A stretch of DNA of 64,000 nt from Natronomonas aquatica (GTDB lineage Archaea > Halobacteriota > Halobacteria > Halobacteriales > Haloarculaceae): positions 1-64,000 of the forward strand of contig NZ_JAHLKM010000006.1 of NCBI RefSeq assembly GCF_024449025.1, given 5' to 3'. Position numbers and translations under genes: made by a program. A model generated the notes under the pieces. The model did not search any database, was not told the DNA's origin, and was given only the letters and a program-made list of their open reading frames with translations. Shown here piece after piece: positions 8,264 to 16,637 of this stretch. Every line of letters starts with the position of its first letter. Within the stretch, counting starts at the first letter, position 1.

Positions 8264-8410
8264 ATGGCAACCGAAACCATGTCCCGATGTCTGGCGTGTG
8301 GTTTCGAAGCACCCGCCGGCGCCGACGCCTGGAGTTCGGTCCAGCACCCGCCACTCGGGGAAATGACGCAGTGTCCCGAATGCGGGAGTACCGAAACCCG
8401 ACAGCTGTAG
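8264..8410 (+). CDS. Zinc-ribbon microprotein
   Basis: This 48-residue protein has two CxxC knuckles (CLACGF near residue 9 and CPECGS near residue 38), the layout of a single zinc ribbon. The A/T-rich promoter box 27 nt upstream supports the ATG at 8264, not the much longer upstream frame, whose codon use is poor. It stands alone between the FeS photolyase gene and deoxyhypusine synthase. Haloarchaea carry many such small zinc proteins, a few of which are regulators, but nothing here indicates its partner. Confidence 0.75.
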   Translation: MATETMSRCLACGFEAPAGADAWSSVQHPPLGEMTQCPECGSTETRQL

Positions 8411-8430
8411 TCACGCTCGGACCGCTCGGG

Positions 8431-9453
8431 TTACTCGATCCGATCGAGCGCGGCGGCCACGACCAGCGGCAGGGTGATCGTCGCGTCGGCGTACACCGAG
8501 ACGTTTCTGGCGTCGTGCTCGAGTTTCCCCCACGAGCGGGCCTCGTCCAGCGTCGCTCCCGAAAGCCCGCCCGTCTGTGGGGGGTCCATCGTCAACTGGA
8601 CGGCGTACTCGTAGGCGCCGGGCGTGACGAGCATCGTCTGCAGGACGTAGTTTTTCGGAACGCCGCCACCGACGACGAACGCCGCCGTCGAGTCGGCCTC
8701 GTATGCCTGATCGTTTAGTGGCGACATATCAGAGAGCGCATCGAGCGAAAAGCCCGAGACCTGCGAGCGGAGCCACGCCTGCAGTCCGAGTACCGAATCC
8801 TGGATCGCGGGCGCGTATACCGGGACGCCGTTTTCGTAGGCCGCGGCGGCGATACCGGGGTCCTCGTCGACGCCCTCGCGATCGTTTGTTTCGGCGTTGG
8901 CTCGGCCGAGTTCACGCGTGAATTCGGCGATCGGGACGACCTCCTCGCCGAGGGCGTCGAAGACCTCCTCGCGGAGGTGGTTCTCGAAAAGGGTGAAGTG
9001 CTCCTGGGGGAGATAGACGTTGTAGATCCGGTCGACGCCCTCCTCGCGGAGGCGTTCGTCGAACGCCCGACCCTCGAAATCCGGGTGTTCGTCGGTGCCG
9101 TGGTGGTGCTTGCCGCCGATCGCCTCGATGGCATCGTGAGTCAGGTTCGCGCCGGTCGTCACGAGAGCGTCGATGTGGCCCTCCCGGATGAGATCCGAGA
9201 CGATCGCCCGCATTCCCGCCGGCACCATCGCGCCCGCGAGTCCGAAAAAGACGGTCGTCCCCTCGTCGTCGAACATCTCGCCGGTCACCTCGATCGCCTC
9301 GGCGAGGTTCGCGGCGCCGATGCCCGCCTTGCCGTACTCGGTGGCCAGTTCCGAGACGCTCATCCCCGAGGAGACGCGCGCATGGTCGATCGGATCGTGA
9401 TCGAACGCCTCTCGCCCGGGTGAGTCGTGTCCGTCGCCCCTGTCGTCGGTCAT
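8431..9453 (-). CDS. dys: Deoxyhypusine synthase
   Basis: This 340-residue enzyme transfers the aminobutyl group of spermidine (or an archaeal equivalent) to a lysine of translation factor aIF5A, the first step in hypusine formation. Family motifs are the NAD-binding TTGANLTHD (99-107), the GTDEHPDF region, and GGGVPKN (262-268), whose Lys267 corresponds to the enzyme-imine lysine of the eukaryotic enzyme. The ATG at 9453 lies about 25 nt after a minus-strand TATA-like GTTAAACCG (9474-9482). It is monocistronic here. Confidence 0.95.
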   Translation of the reverse strand: MTDDRGDGHDSPGREAFDHDPIDHARVSSGMSVSELATEYGKAGIGAANLAEAIEVTGEMFDDEGTTVFFGLAGAMVPAGMRAIVSDLIREGHIDALVTTGANLTHDAIEAIGGKHHHGTDEHPDFEGRAFDERLREEGVDRIYNVYLPQEHFTLFENHLREEVFDALGEEVVPIAEFTRELGRANAETNDREGVDEDPGIAAAAYENGVPVYAPAIQDSVLGLQAWLRSQVSGFSLDALSDMSPLNDQAYEADSTAAFVVGGGVPKNYVLQTMLVTPGAYEYAVQLTMDPPQTGGLSGATLDEARSWGKLEHDARNVSVYADATITLPLVVAAALDRIE

Positions 9454-9653
9454 GTCTTCGAGGTCGGACGCGATCGGTTTAACAGCGCGGATCCGGCGGC
9501 GATCGCGTCCGAAACAGATTATAAGAATCAAGGAAATAGGGACTGTGTAATAATAAGTGTGCTGGATCGCCGTAAAACGACGGAGTAAGAGCCTGTAGTT
9601 GTTGATGCTCACAGTCGAATGAGGTGTATTTAATACCGTTGAGTCAAAGAGCC
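9454..9653. other. A/T-rich divergent promoter region
   Basis: This intergenic stretch is clearly lower in GC than its surroundings. It holds the promoter of deoxyhypusine synthase on the minus strand (TATA-like box at 9474-9482). On the plus strand it holds a strong TATA-like TGTATTTAATACC (9625-9637) that would start transcription near 9655-9662. I see no other gene or RNA in it. Confidence 0.6.
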
Positions 9654-10151
9654 ATGTTGATGGCAGTGTCCGGTTCCGACTGGCGAAAATCCGCCGACGG
9701 ATACTGGACGGACACGACCCTCGGGGTCGTTTCTGTCCGTCCGGATCGTGGCGGAGCCTCCGCGGTTTCCGACCCTCGGACCGGCGGACGCCGGAGCGAC
9801 GTCGATCGGACACTCGCCGACGACACGGACAGAAATACGAACGGTACAGGGTTCGATCCCGTCGAAACGGACGGGAGCGTCTCTCCCCGACCTCTGGCCA
9901 TCGGAGCCCCCGGAGAGGACGCGCCCATCACAGAACACCCCGACGACGAACCCACGAAGGACGTGGACATCGACACTAGCGGGGATCCGGCGGGACCCGA
10001 TCTCGACGAAGCCGAGCTTTCTTTGCGCTATCTTCACGCTCGGTCCGGGTACTCGATGGAACGCGGTGATCGTCGACCGATCCACGAGAAAGCGCCCGGC
10101 GCGAACGGGAGTTGTGGACGGACCACGGATCAAACGGTGATAATCAAATGA
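9654..10151 (+). CDS. Unknown ORF preceding the ferredoxin-NrfD operon (doubtful)
   Basis: This 165-residue frame begins ATG at 9654, or ATG at 9660, about where transcription from the TATA-like box at 9625-9637 should start. It ends with TGA overlapping the ATG of the next gene as ATGA, the usual sign of translational coupling. Against it, the product is a low-complexity Asp/Gly/Arg-rich chain without recognisable domains, and G/C at third codon positions is only around 70 percent, lower than in neighbouring genes. If it is not translated, the 490 nt are a long leader containing the hairpin at 9706-9742. No homologous family is recognised. Confidence 0.4.
   Translation: MLMAVSGSDWRKSADGYWTDTTLGVVSVRPDRGGASAVSDPRTGGRRSDVDRTLADDTDRNTNGTGFDPVETDGSVSPRPLAIGAPGEDAPITEHPDDEPTKDVDIDTSGDPAGPDLDEAELSLRYLHARSGYSMERGDRRPIHEKAPGANGSCGRTTDQTVIIK
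9706..9742 (+). other. Strong RNA hairpin in the leader of the redox operon
   Basis: GGACGGACA (9706-9714) pairs with TGTCCGTCC (9734-9742), and CGACCC (9715-9720) pairs with GGGTCG (9724-9729). A 3-nt loop and a 4-nt bulge (9730-9733) complete a 15-bp stem. It lies about 50 nt downstream of the predicted transcription start. It may be a regulatory or attenuating structure, or an accident within the coding sequence of the doubtful ORF. Confidence 0.45.
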
Positions 10152-11587
10152 GTAGAGAGGACGACTCCTGTGGTCACGGAAGCTGTGGCTGCGGGGACGA
10201 CGAAACAGCGGACGAATCGTTCCACCCGATGGGTGAGGAGTACGAGGCCGAGATGCGGGAGATGCTCGACGACACCGAGTACGATACCGAACTCGGCATG
10301 GACATGGCCGAAGACTCCTTGCGGCTCATCCAGGGTGAGATCTCCGAAGCGGAGTTCCACGAGAAGTACAACGAGGCCGTCGTGGAGGAGTTCGACGTCG
10401 ACGACCGTCCGACGGTCGAAGCCTTCGAGGAGATGAAGGCCGAAGAGGACGAAAACGGGGGCCTCTTCGAAAAGCTGACCGGCGACGAAAGCATCGCCGA
10501 GAAGCTCTCGAACGTTGATACCGAGATGAACCAGAGCCGCCGGGACACGATGAAAAAGATGGGTGCCGGAGCCGCGGCGCTCGGCCTCGGTGGCGTCGCG
10601 TCGGCACAGAGTTCTGGCGATCCCAAGGACGACGGCTACGGCGCCGAGCCGGTCGGGGACACCTCCGAGGAAGGTCCCCAGATGGGGATGGTCATCGACC
10701 TCGAACGCTGTGACGGCTGTCTGGAGTGTGTCACGGGCTGTATCGAGGAAAACCAGACCTCGACCGGCGCGAACTGGATGTACGTGCTCACCTACGAGGA
10801 CGAAAACTCCGAGCAGGAGAACTTCCTCGTGCGACCCTGCCAGCACTGTACGAACGCGCCGTGTGAGAAGGTCTGTCCGGTTCGGGCACGACACACGCGC
10901 GACAAGGACGGGATCGTCCTCACGAACTACGAGACCTGTATCGGCTGCCGGTACTGTCAGGTCGCCTGCCCCTACGGTGTTAACTACTTCCAGTGGGGCG
11001 AACCCGACGTGCCCTATGAGGACCTCCCGGGCTCGGAGAACGATTTCGAGGAGCTCAAACAGATGCCCGACGACGAGCGAAACGAGCACCTCACGGAAGA
11101 CAACGACCACATCCACGACGGGCGCGGCCAGTGGAGCGACATGCGCCCGCCGCAGGGTGTCATGGGCAAGTGCACCTACTGTCCCTCCCGGCAGGACGGC
11201 CACCAGGGCGAAGAGAAGGTCGGGACGACCGCCTGTATGGAAGCGTGTGACGCCGCAGGGATGAGCGCGATCCACTTCGGCGACATGAACGACCCCGAGA
11301 GCCGACCCCAGCAGTACCTGCAGCAGCGCGCCGAGCAGGACTTCGCGCGCGATACCGAACTCGACAACGGCGAGCAGTGGGGCGAGACGGTCACGCCGTG
11401 GGGGAAGCTCTCTGCGTGGCAGCTGCTCGAAGACCTCGGTACGGAACCGAACGTCGTCTATCTGGGCAACCAGCCCGGTCCGGATGCCGAGCAGATCGAA
11501 GGCCCGGTCACCTACGAACAGATCGGCGCCGACGACAACCGGAAGGAGCACCTTGACCAGTTCACGGTCGGTACGGGTGATGACTGA
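10148..11587 (+). CDS. Tat-exported four-cluster ferredoxin subunit (DmsB/NrfC/PsrB-like)
   Basis: This 479-residue iron-sulfur protein transfers electrons in CISM-type membrane oxidoreductases. Four cysteine groups are visible from about residue 188: CDGCLECVTGC, CQHCTNAPCEKVCP, CIGCRYCQVACP and CTYCP with a later CMEAC. A twin-arginine signal (SRRDTMKKM, then a hydrophobic stretch to ASA at about 153) is placed internally, after an acidic extension of about 128 residues that contains C8, C13 and C15. This extension is unusual compared with DmsB or NrfC but seems characteristic of a haloarchaeal ferredoxin group. The gene overlaps the next one by one base and forms an operon with it. No molybdopterin catalytic subunit follows. 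Confidence 0.85.
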   Translation: MSREDDSCGHGSCGCGDDETADESFHPMGEEYEAEMREMLDDTEYDTELGMDMAEDSLRLIQGEISEAEFHEKYNEAVVEEFDVDDRPTVEAFEEMKAEEDENGGLFEKLTGDESIAEKLSNVDTEMNQSRRDTMKKMGAGAAALGLGGVASAQSSGDPKDDGYGAEPVGDTSEEGPQMGMVIDLERCDGCLECVTGCIEENQTSTGANWMYVLTYEDENSEQENFLVRPCQHCTNAPCEKVCPVRARHTRDKDGIVLTNYETCIGCRYCQVACPYGVNYFQWGEPDVPYEDLPGSENDFEELKQMPDDERNEHLTEDNDHIHDGRGQWSDMRPPQGVMGKCTYCPSRQDGHQGEEKVGTTACMEACDAAGMSAIHFGDMNDPESRPQQYLQQRAEQDFARDTELDNGEQWGETVTPWGKLSAWQLLEDLGTEPNVVYLGNQPGPDAEQIEGPVTYEQIGADDNRKEHLDQFTVGTGDD

Positions 11588-12924
11588 TGAGTTCGAGAAC
11601 GCCTAACTCCGACGACATCGTCCGCCCGATGCAGCGCACCCAGAAGTGGTATTACGTCGTCTTCGGGCTCGCCAGCCTGCTCGCGCTCGTGTGGTTCGGC
11701 CTCTGGTCCATCCAGCTCAGTCGTGGCCTCGCCGTCACGAACCTCGCCGACTGGGGGTCCGCCGGCGGCGTCACCTGGGGGCTGTACATCGGCGCGTTCA
11801 TCTGGTGGGTCGGCATCGCCCACGGCGGGATCATCCTCTCGGCGGCAGTCCGGCTGTTCGGGATGAAACGGTACCTGCCGGTCGCCCGCCTCGCCGAACT
11901 GCTCACGATCGGCGCGCTCAGCATGGCCGGGTTTTACATCATGATCCACCTCGGTCGCCCCGACCGGATGGCCTGGAGTGTCATTCAGTCCTATCCGGTG
12001 ACAGTCCACCAGTCGCCGCTGGTGTGGGACGTGACCGTCATCACGATGTACATGGTGATGACGCTCACGTACCTCGGGTTGACCGTCCGGTACGACATCA
12101 ACCGGCTCCGCGACGACCTGCCGGGGTACCTCGAACCGGTCTACAAGCTCGCGACCCTCGGTTACTCCGAGAGGGAGGACGAGGTCATAGAGCGGATCGT
12201 CTGGTGGCTCGCGCTGGGCGTCATCGTGATGGCGCCGCTTCTCCTCCACGGTGGCGTCATTCCGTGGCTCTTTGCGTTGCTCCCGTCGATGCCCGGCTGG
12301 CAGGGCGCGATCCAGGGCCCGCAGTTCCTGACGATCGCGCTCACGTCGGCGATCGCCGGCGTCATCATCCTCGCGCTCGTACTGCGTCGCGCCTACGACT
12401 GGTACCACATCCTCACGGACGACATCATCCGCGGCCTGACGCTTTGGCTCGGGCTGTTCGGCCTGCTTTTCATCTGGCTGCAGCTCCAGCAGGTCATCAC
12501 CGGCGTCTACGCCGCACCGCTGGACGAGCGGGCGATCGCACACGCGAAGATCTCCGCGCCGCCCTACCAGTTCGCGATCGGCGTCGTCATACTGGCGATG
12601 GCGTACATCTTCGCCCAGGCGGTCAAACCCAGCGTCTTCAGCGTCCGACGATCGCTGGCGGCGTCCGTGCTTATGCTCGCCGGCACGCTGACCGAGAAGG
12701 TGCTGTTCGTCTTCGAGGGACTGGAGTACCCGACCTTCGACATGTACTACAACACCCCGGGACACTACTTCCCCAGCCCGATAGAGATCGGCTCACTCGT
12801 CGGTACGCTCGCGCTGTGTACGCTGTTCTTCCTCGTGATTCTAAAGGTCATTCCGGTGATCGAATTACACGCGATCGAGGAACTGCGTGGCGAGGGCCAC
12901 GCGCCAGCGGAGGGTGATGACTGA
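11587..12924 (+). CDS. NrfD/PsrC-type quinone-interacting membrane subunit
   Basis: This 445-residue integral membrane protein has about nine to ten hydrophobic helices and belongs to the NrfD/PsrC/DmsC superfamily, which exchanges electrons between the quinone pool and a partner ferredoxin subunit. NrfD-typical features are the first helix after a short charged N terminus, the segment WGLYIGAFIWWVGIAHGG, and later helices containing MIHLGRPDRM. Its start ATG overlaps the stop of the ferredoxin gene and its stop overlaps the next start, so the three genes are translationally coupled. Confidence 0.88.
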   Translation: MSSRTPNSDDIVRPMQRTQKWYYVVFGLASLLALVWFGLWSIQLSRGLAVTNLADWGSAGGVTWGLYIGAFIWWVGIAHGGIILSAAVRLFGMKRYLPVARLAELLTIGALSMAGFYIMIHLGRPDRMAWSVIQSYPVTVHQSPLVWDVTVITMYMVMTLTYLGLTVRYDINRLRDDLPGYLEPVYKLATLGYSEREDEVIERIVWWLALGVIVMAPLLLHGGVIPWLFALLPSMPGWQGAIQGPQFLTIALTSAIAGVIILALVLRRAYDWYHILTDDIIRGLTLWLGLFGLLFIWLQLQQVITGVYAAPLDERAIAHAKISAPPYQFAIGVVILAMAYIFAQAVKPSVFSVRRSLAASVLMLAGTLTEKVLFVFEGLEYPTFDMYYNTPGHYFPSPIEIGSLVGTLALCTLFFLVILKVIPVIELHAIEELRGEGHAPAEGDD

Positions 12925-13154
12925 TGGCTGAGTTCGACGTCTGGAACGTCCTCTATCCCGGTACCTGGGTCATCTTCGGCATCATCGGCCTGCCGATATA
13001 CACCGCGGTTCTCGGGTGGTTCCTCGGGAAACCACGACTGCCGAAGAAGTCGCTGATGGCTCTCAGCTATCTGGTCGGCTTCATCGTCTCGATGTGGGTC
13101 GGCGTCTACATCATCACGATCCTGATCGGCATGGTCTTCCCGCCCGCGATGTGA
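12924..13154 (+). CDS. Small two-helix membrane protein of the redox operon
   Basis: This 76-residue protein consists mainly of two membrane helices (about 14-35 and 47-72) linked by the basic loop GKPRLPKK. Its start overlaps the stop of the NrfD-type gene by one base, so it is almost surely made with that complex. It may be a small stabilising subunit. I recognise no named family. A T-rich tract follows at 13168-13206. Confidence 0.75.
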   Translation: MAEFDVWNVLYPGTWVIFGIIGLPIYTAVLGWFLGKPRLPKKSLMALSYLVGFIVSMWVGVYIITILIGMVFPPAM

Positions 13155-13167
13155 CGCCGGGGTCGAC

Positions 13168-13208
13168 AGTTCTTTCTATCGTTGCTTCCCGTTTCGACTC
13201 TTTTTGAC
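13168..13208 (+). terminator. T-rich probable terminator of the redox operon
   Basis: Two pyrimidine-rich tracts (TTCTTTCTAT at 13170-13179 and CTCTTTTTG at 13198-13206) lie directly after the last gene of the operon. Oligo-T runs are the usual archaeal termination signal. There is no strong hairpin. Confidence 0.4.
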
Positions 13209-13288
13209 GCTGCTTCGATCCGGAGCGGCTCGTTTTCGATTGGGGAAATAAAGCCTCATACGTACCCGTGCCGTAGGGCGACCAACAG

Positions 13289-14410
13289 ATGAGCGAACTC
13301 GAAGACGAACTCGAAGCGAGGCTCCGGGAGATCGAAGACCCACTGGTCGGTGAGGACATCATCACGATGGGGCTCGTCAACGACGTCGAGATCGACGATG
13401 GGACCGCCTCGATCTCGCTCGCGTTCAACACCCCCTTCGCACCGGGTGAACTCGAACTCGGGGACGCGGTCCGGGAGGCCGTCGCCGACGTCGGGCTCGA
13501 ACCGAACCTCTATGCGGAGGCCGGCGAGGAGCAGGGCTTCGACGAGGAGGTCATGCCGAACGTCCGCAACGTCGTCGCCGTCGCATCCGGGAAAGGCGGC
13601 GTCGGCAAGACGACCGTCGCCGCCAACCTCGCCGCCGGGCTCGAAGACATGGGCGCCCGGGTCGGACTACTCGACGCCGATATCCACGGACCGAACGCCC
13701 CCCGCGTCCTCCCCGTCGAGGAGGAACCGGGCGTGACGCCCGACGAGAAGATCGTCCCGCCGACCGCCGACGGCGTGAAGGTCATGAGTATGGGCTTTCT
13801 GCTCGGCGAGAAGGACGACCCGGCCATCCTCCGGGGACCGATGGTCAACAACGTCATGACACACTTCTTCGAGAACGTCGAGTGGGGCGCGCTCGATTAC
13901 CTCGTTGTCGATCTCCCGCCGGGGACCGGCGACGCTTCCCTGGATCTCGTCCAGACGCTACCCGTCGCCGGGGTCGTCATCGTGACGACACCCCAGCAGA
14001 TGGCCGTCGACGACGCCCGGAAGGGGCTCCGTCTCTTCGAGAAGCACAACACCCCCGTTTTGGGAATCGTCGAGAACATGAGCCGCTATCACTGTCCGAA
14101 CTGCGGCGACGAACACGATCCCTTCGGTCGCGGCGGGGCCGAGGAGATCGCCGACTCCTACGACGTCGAACTCCTCGGTCAGATCCCGATCCACGAACAC
14201 TTCGGCGCCGACGGTACCGCCGATCCGGCCGTCAAACTCGAGGACAGCCCGGTTCGGGAACCGGTTCGTGATCTCGTCGACGGGATCGCCGATCGGATCG
14301 GTGAGGTCAACCGCCGGAAAGTGGCCGACATGCTCGATCTCGGCGGACGCGAAGAGGACCAAAGCCCCGCCGACGGCCGCCCGAAGGGCGGCGCCGGACC
14401 CAAGCTGTAG
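13289..14410 (+). CDS. apbC: Fe-S cluster carrier ATPase of the Mrp/ApbC/Nbp35 family
   Basis: This 373-residue P-loop protein delivers Fe-S clusters to apoproteins. An N-terminal DUF59/MIP18-like domain (residues 8-72) is followed by a deviant Walker A SGKGGVGKTT (100-109), switch-like DADIHGPNAPR, and Walker B-like VVDLPPGTGDA. A C-terminal CPNC motif (about 269-272) provides the bridging cluster ligands of the family. The tail is low-complexity Gly/Pro/Asp. It sits directly after the Fe-S-rich redox operon, but in its own transcription unit. Confidence 0.93.
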   Translation: MSELEDELEARLREIEDPLVGEDIITMGLVNDVEIDDGTASISLAFNTPFAPGELELGDAVREAVADVGLEPNLYAEAGEEQGFDEEVMPNVRNVVAVASGKGGVGKTTVAANLAAGLEDMGARVGLLDADIHGPNAPRVLPVEEEPGVTPDEKIVPPTADGVKVMSMGFLLGEKDDPAILRGPMVNNVMTHFFENVEWGALDYLVVDLPPGTGDASLDLVQTLPVAGVVIVTTPQQMAVDDARKGLRLFEKHNTPVLGIVENMSRYHCPNCGDEHDPFGRGGAEEIADSYDVELLGQIPIHEHFGADGTADPAVKLEDSPVREPVRDLVDGIADRIGEVNRRKVADMLDLGGREEDQSPADGRPKGGAGPKL

Positions 14411-14413
14411 CCG

Positions 14414-15127
14414 CTATTTTCCGGCCGCTATCAGCGTCTCTGCGGTCTCGATCGGCATCGAGAGGAACGGCGAGTGACTCGCCGGAAGCGTCAGTGTCAG
14501 ATCACACCCCCGGTCTTCGATCATCGCTCGCTGCTGTTCGATCGTTATCGCCCGATCGTTTCCGCACCGTACGTAGACGCGTCGGACGGTTTCGAAACGG
14601 CCCTCGGAGATCGAAACCGGCGCCGAGAGGGGTTCGAGCGGTTCGGGTCGGACCAGCGCTCGGGCCAGTGCGACGTCGCTCGCCGAACAGTCCGCATAGA
14701 AGAGCCCCTCGAGTTTGTCATCGGCGATAACCCCGACGCCGCGTGCCTCGTCGGCCACGAAGCTCTCGGAGATCAGTGACCCTTCGACGCGCTGATCGAT
14801 CATCGATTCGTCGTCCGGCGGGAGGTACGCCGTCAGGTATACGAGCGTCCCGATCTCGTCGGGGCACCGTTCGGCGACCTGCGTGATGACCATGCCGGCC
14901 ATGCTGTGTCCCACGAGGGTGACCGACTCGTCCGGCGTCCTGACCGCCTCACAGACGCGCTCGACGTAATCCTCGAAGGAGACGTCCCCGAAAGGTATCA
15001 TGTCGATGCCGTGCGCCGGGAGGTCGAAGGCGACGACGTCGTGGCCGCGGGCTTCGAGTTCGGGGACGACCTTGTGCCAGCACCACGCGCCGTGGTAGGC
15101 ACCATGGACCAGAACGAACGTACTCAT
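14414..15127 (-). CDS. Alpha/beta hydrolase of the plant methylesterase/hydroxynitrile-lyase type
   Basis: This 237-residue enzyme has the oxyanion segment VLVHGAYHGAWCW (about 5-17), a nucleophile elbow GHSMAG with Ser75, the acid region CGNDRAI, and the catalytic His in PASHSPFLSMP. The HGAxHGAWCW start and the SHSPFLSMP end are characteristic of the MES/HNL/EstC branch, which cleaves small esters or C-C bonds. The native substrate cannot be inferred. It converges on the apbC gene with three bases between the stops. Confidence 0.88.
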   Translation of the reverse strand: MSTFVLVHGAYHGAWCWHKVVPELEARGHDVVAFDLPAHGIDMIPFGDVSFEDYVERVCEAVRTPDESVTLVGHSMAGMVITQVAERCPDEIGTLVYLTAYLPPDDESMIDQRVEGSLISESFVADEARGVGVIADDKLEGLFYADCSASDVALARALVRPEPLEPLSAPVSISEGRFETVRRVYVRCGNDRAITIEQQRAMIEDRGCDLTLTLPASHSPFLSMPIETAETLIAAGK

Positions 15128-15295
15128 CGGAACCGCCTCCGGTATCGTCGAACCATGATCGGGCGGACGGTTCCCCGTTTATTAAACGTTGATCTCGTTC
15201 CCCGAACGGTCACCGGGCCACCGGGTGTCGCCGGCCAGATCCGGAACCGGACCGCCGGACCGGGAAAGCGACCGACGATGAACTTCGACGGGTGG

Positions 15296-15305
15296 GAGTT
15301 ATATG
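15296..15305 (+). promoter_or_regulatory. TATA-like promoter of the glutamate dehydrogenase gene
   Basis: AGTTATATGT is centred about 27 nt before the ATG at 15328. It supports this start and a leaderless transcript. Confidence 0.5.
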
Positions 15306-15327
15306 TCCGTCCAGAGAATCCCTCCCC

Positions 15328-16578
15328 ATGAGCGAGACGAGTCCCCTAGAGAACATGCTGGCACAGATGTCGGCCGCCCGTCCGTACGCCGACATCGACG
15401 ACGGCGTCTTCGAGCGGCTGAAACACCCCGAGCGGACGCTGAAGGTGACTCTCCCGATCCACCGCGACGACGGCTCAATCGAGGTCTACGAGGGGTACCG
15501 CTGTCAGTTCGACTCCGCCCGGGGGCCGTACAAGGGCGGCGTCCGCTATCACCAGTCGGTCACCCGCGAGGAAGTCGAGGCGCTGGCTGGGTGGATGACC
15601 TGGAAGACGGCGCTGATGGACCTGCCGTACGGCGGAGCCAAAGGCGGCGTCGTCGTCGATACCCGGGACCTCTCGGACCGAGAGATCGAGCACCTCACCC
15701 GTCGTTACACCGAGGGGATCCGGCGGATGATCGGTCCCGCGATGGACGTGCCGGCGCCGGACATCAACACCGGGCCCCAGGAGATGGCGTGGATGATGGA
15801 CACATACTCGATGTACGAGGGGTACGTCGTCCCTGACGTGGTGACCGGCAAACCGCTCTCGATCGGCGGGACAGCCGGTCGTGTCGAGGCGACGGGCCGG
15901 GGGGTTGCGATCACCGCCGACCACGCCTTCGAGTACTTCGAGCGCGATCTCACCGAGGCGACGATCGCGATCCAGGGGTTCGGCAACGTCGGCAGCGTCA
16001 CAGCCCGGCTCCTGGACGAGCGCGGCGCCGACATCGTCGCCGTCAGCGACATCACCGGAGGAGTCTACAACGCCGACGGGCTCGATACCGGCGCGCTCGA
16101 AGCCCACCTCGAGTCGACAGGTGGCGTCGCGGGGTTCGAGGGCGGGCGATCGATCGACAACGACGACCTCCTCCGACTCGACGTCGACGTGCTCTGTCCG
16201 GCCGCCTTAGAGAACGCCATTACGGTCGATGTCGCCGAAGAATTGCGGGCCGACCTCGTGTTGGAGGCCGCCAACGGTCCGACGACCGTCGCGGCCGACG
16301 AGGTCCTCCGGGAACGTGACGTGCCCGTCGTCCCCGATATCCTCACGAACGCGGGTGGGGTAATCGTCTCCTACCTCGAGTGGGTACAGAACTCCCAGCA
16401 GTACTCGTGGGATCTCGAGGGGGTCAACGCCGACCTCGAACGCCGGATATCGACGGCCTTCGAGGAGACCATCGAGGCTTTCGCCGAACGGGAGACGCCG
16501 GACCTGCGGACCGCTGCCTACGCCGTCGCCCTGGAACGGGTCGGGGACGCCCACGGGGTCCGGGGTCTTTTCCCCTGA
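15328..16578 (+). CDS. gdhA: Glutamate dehydrogenase
   Basis: This 416-residue enzyme interconverts glutamate and 2-oxoglutarate plus ammonia using NAD(P)H. Substrate-binding and catalytic motifs are RGPYKGGVRYH, LMDLPYGGAKGG (with Lys105) and PAPDINTG. The Rossmann fingerprint QGFGNVGS starts the nucleotide domain near residue 213. Length and motifs match hexameric archaeal GDHs. The start follows a TATA-like box by 27 nt. Cofactor preference cannot be decided from these residues alone. Confidence 0.95.
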   Translation: MSETSPLENMLAQMSAARPYADIDDGVFERLKHPERTLKVTLPIHRDDGSIEVYEGYRCQFDSARGPYKGGVRYHQSVTREEVEALAGWMTWKTALMDLPYGGAKGGVVVDTRDLSDREIEHLTRRYTEGIRRMIGPAMDVPAPDINTGPQEMAWMMDTYSMYEGYVVPDVVTGKPLSIGGTAGRVEATGRGVAITADHAFEYFERDLTEATIAIQGFGNVGSVTARLLDERGADIVAVSDITGGVYNADGLDTGALEAHLESTGGVAGFEGGRSIDNDDLLRLDVDVLCPAALENAITVDVAEELRADLVLEAANGPTTVAADEVLRERDVPVVPDILTNAGGVIVSYLEWVQNSQQYSWDLEGVNADLERRISTAFEETIEAFAERETPDLRTAAYAVALERVGDAHGVRGLFP

Positions 16579-16637
16579 TTTCTGTCGGTCTCCGGCGATC
16601 GTACGGAACAGGAAAGCCTAATTGATAAACCTACTCG

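Noticed and set aside
11512-12765. Minus-strand ORF of 417 codons opposite the NrfD-type gene
   Set aside because: Antisense shadow rich in Arg, Asp and Gln; the plus strand encodes a clear membrane protein coupled to its neighbours.
16611-16637. Possible iron box before the DUF309 gene
   Set aside because: Only single GCCTAA and CCTA half-sites occur, without the facing arm, so it does not match the 46.9-56.7 kb palindromes.
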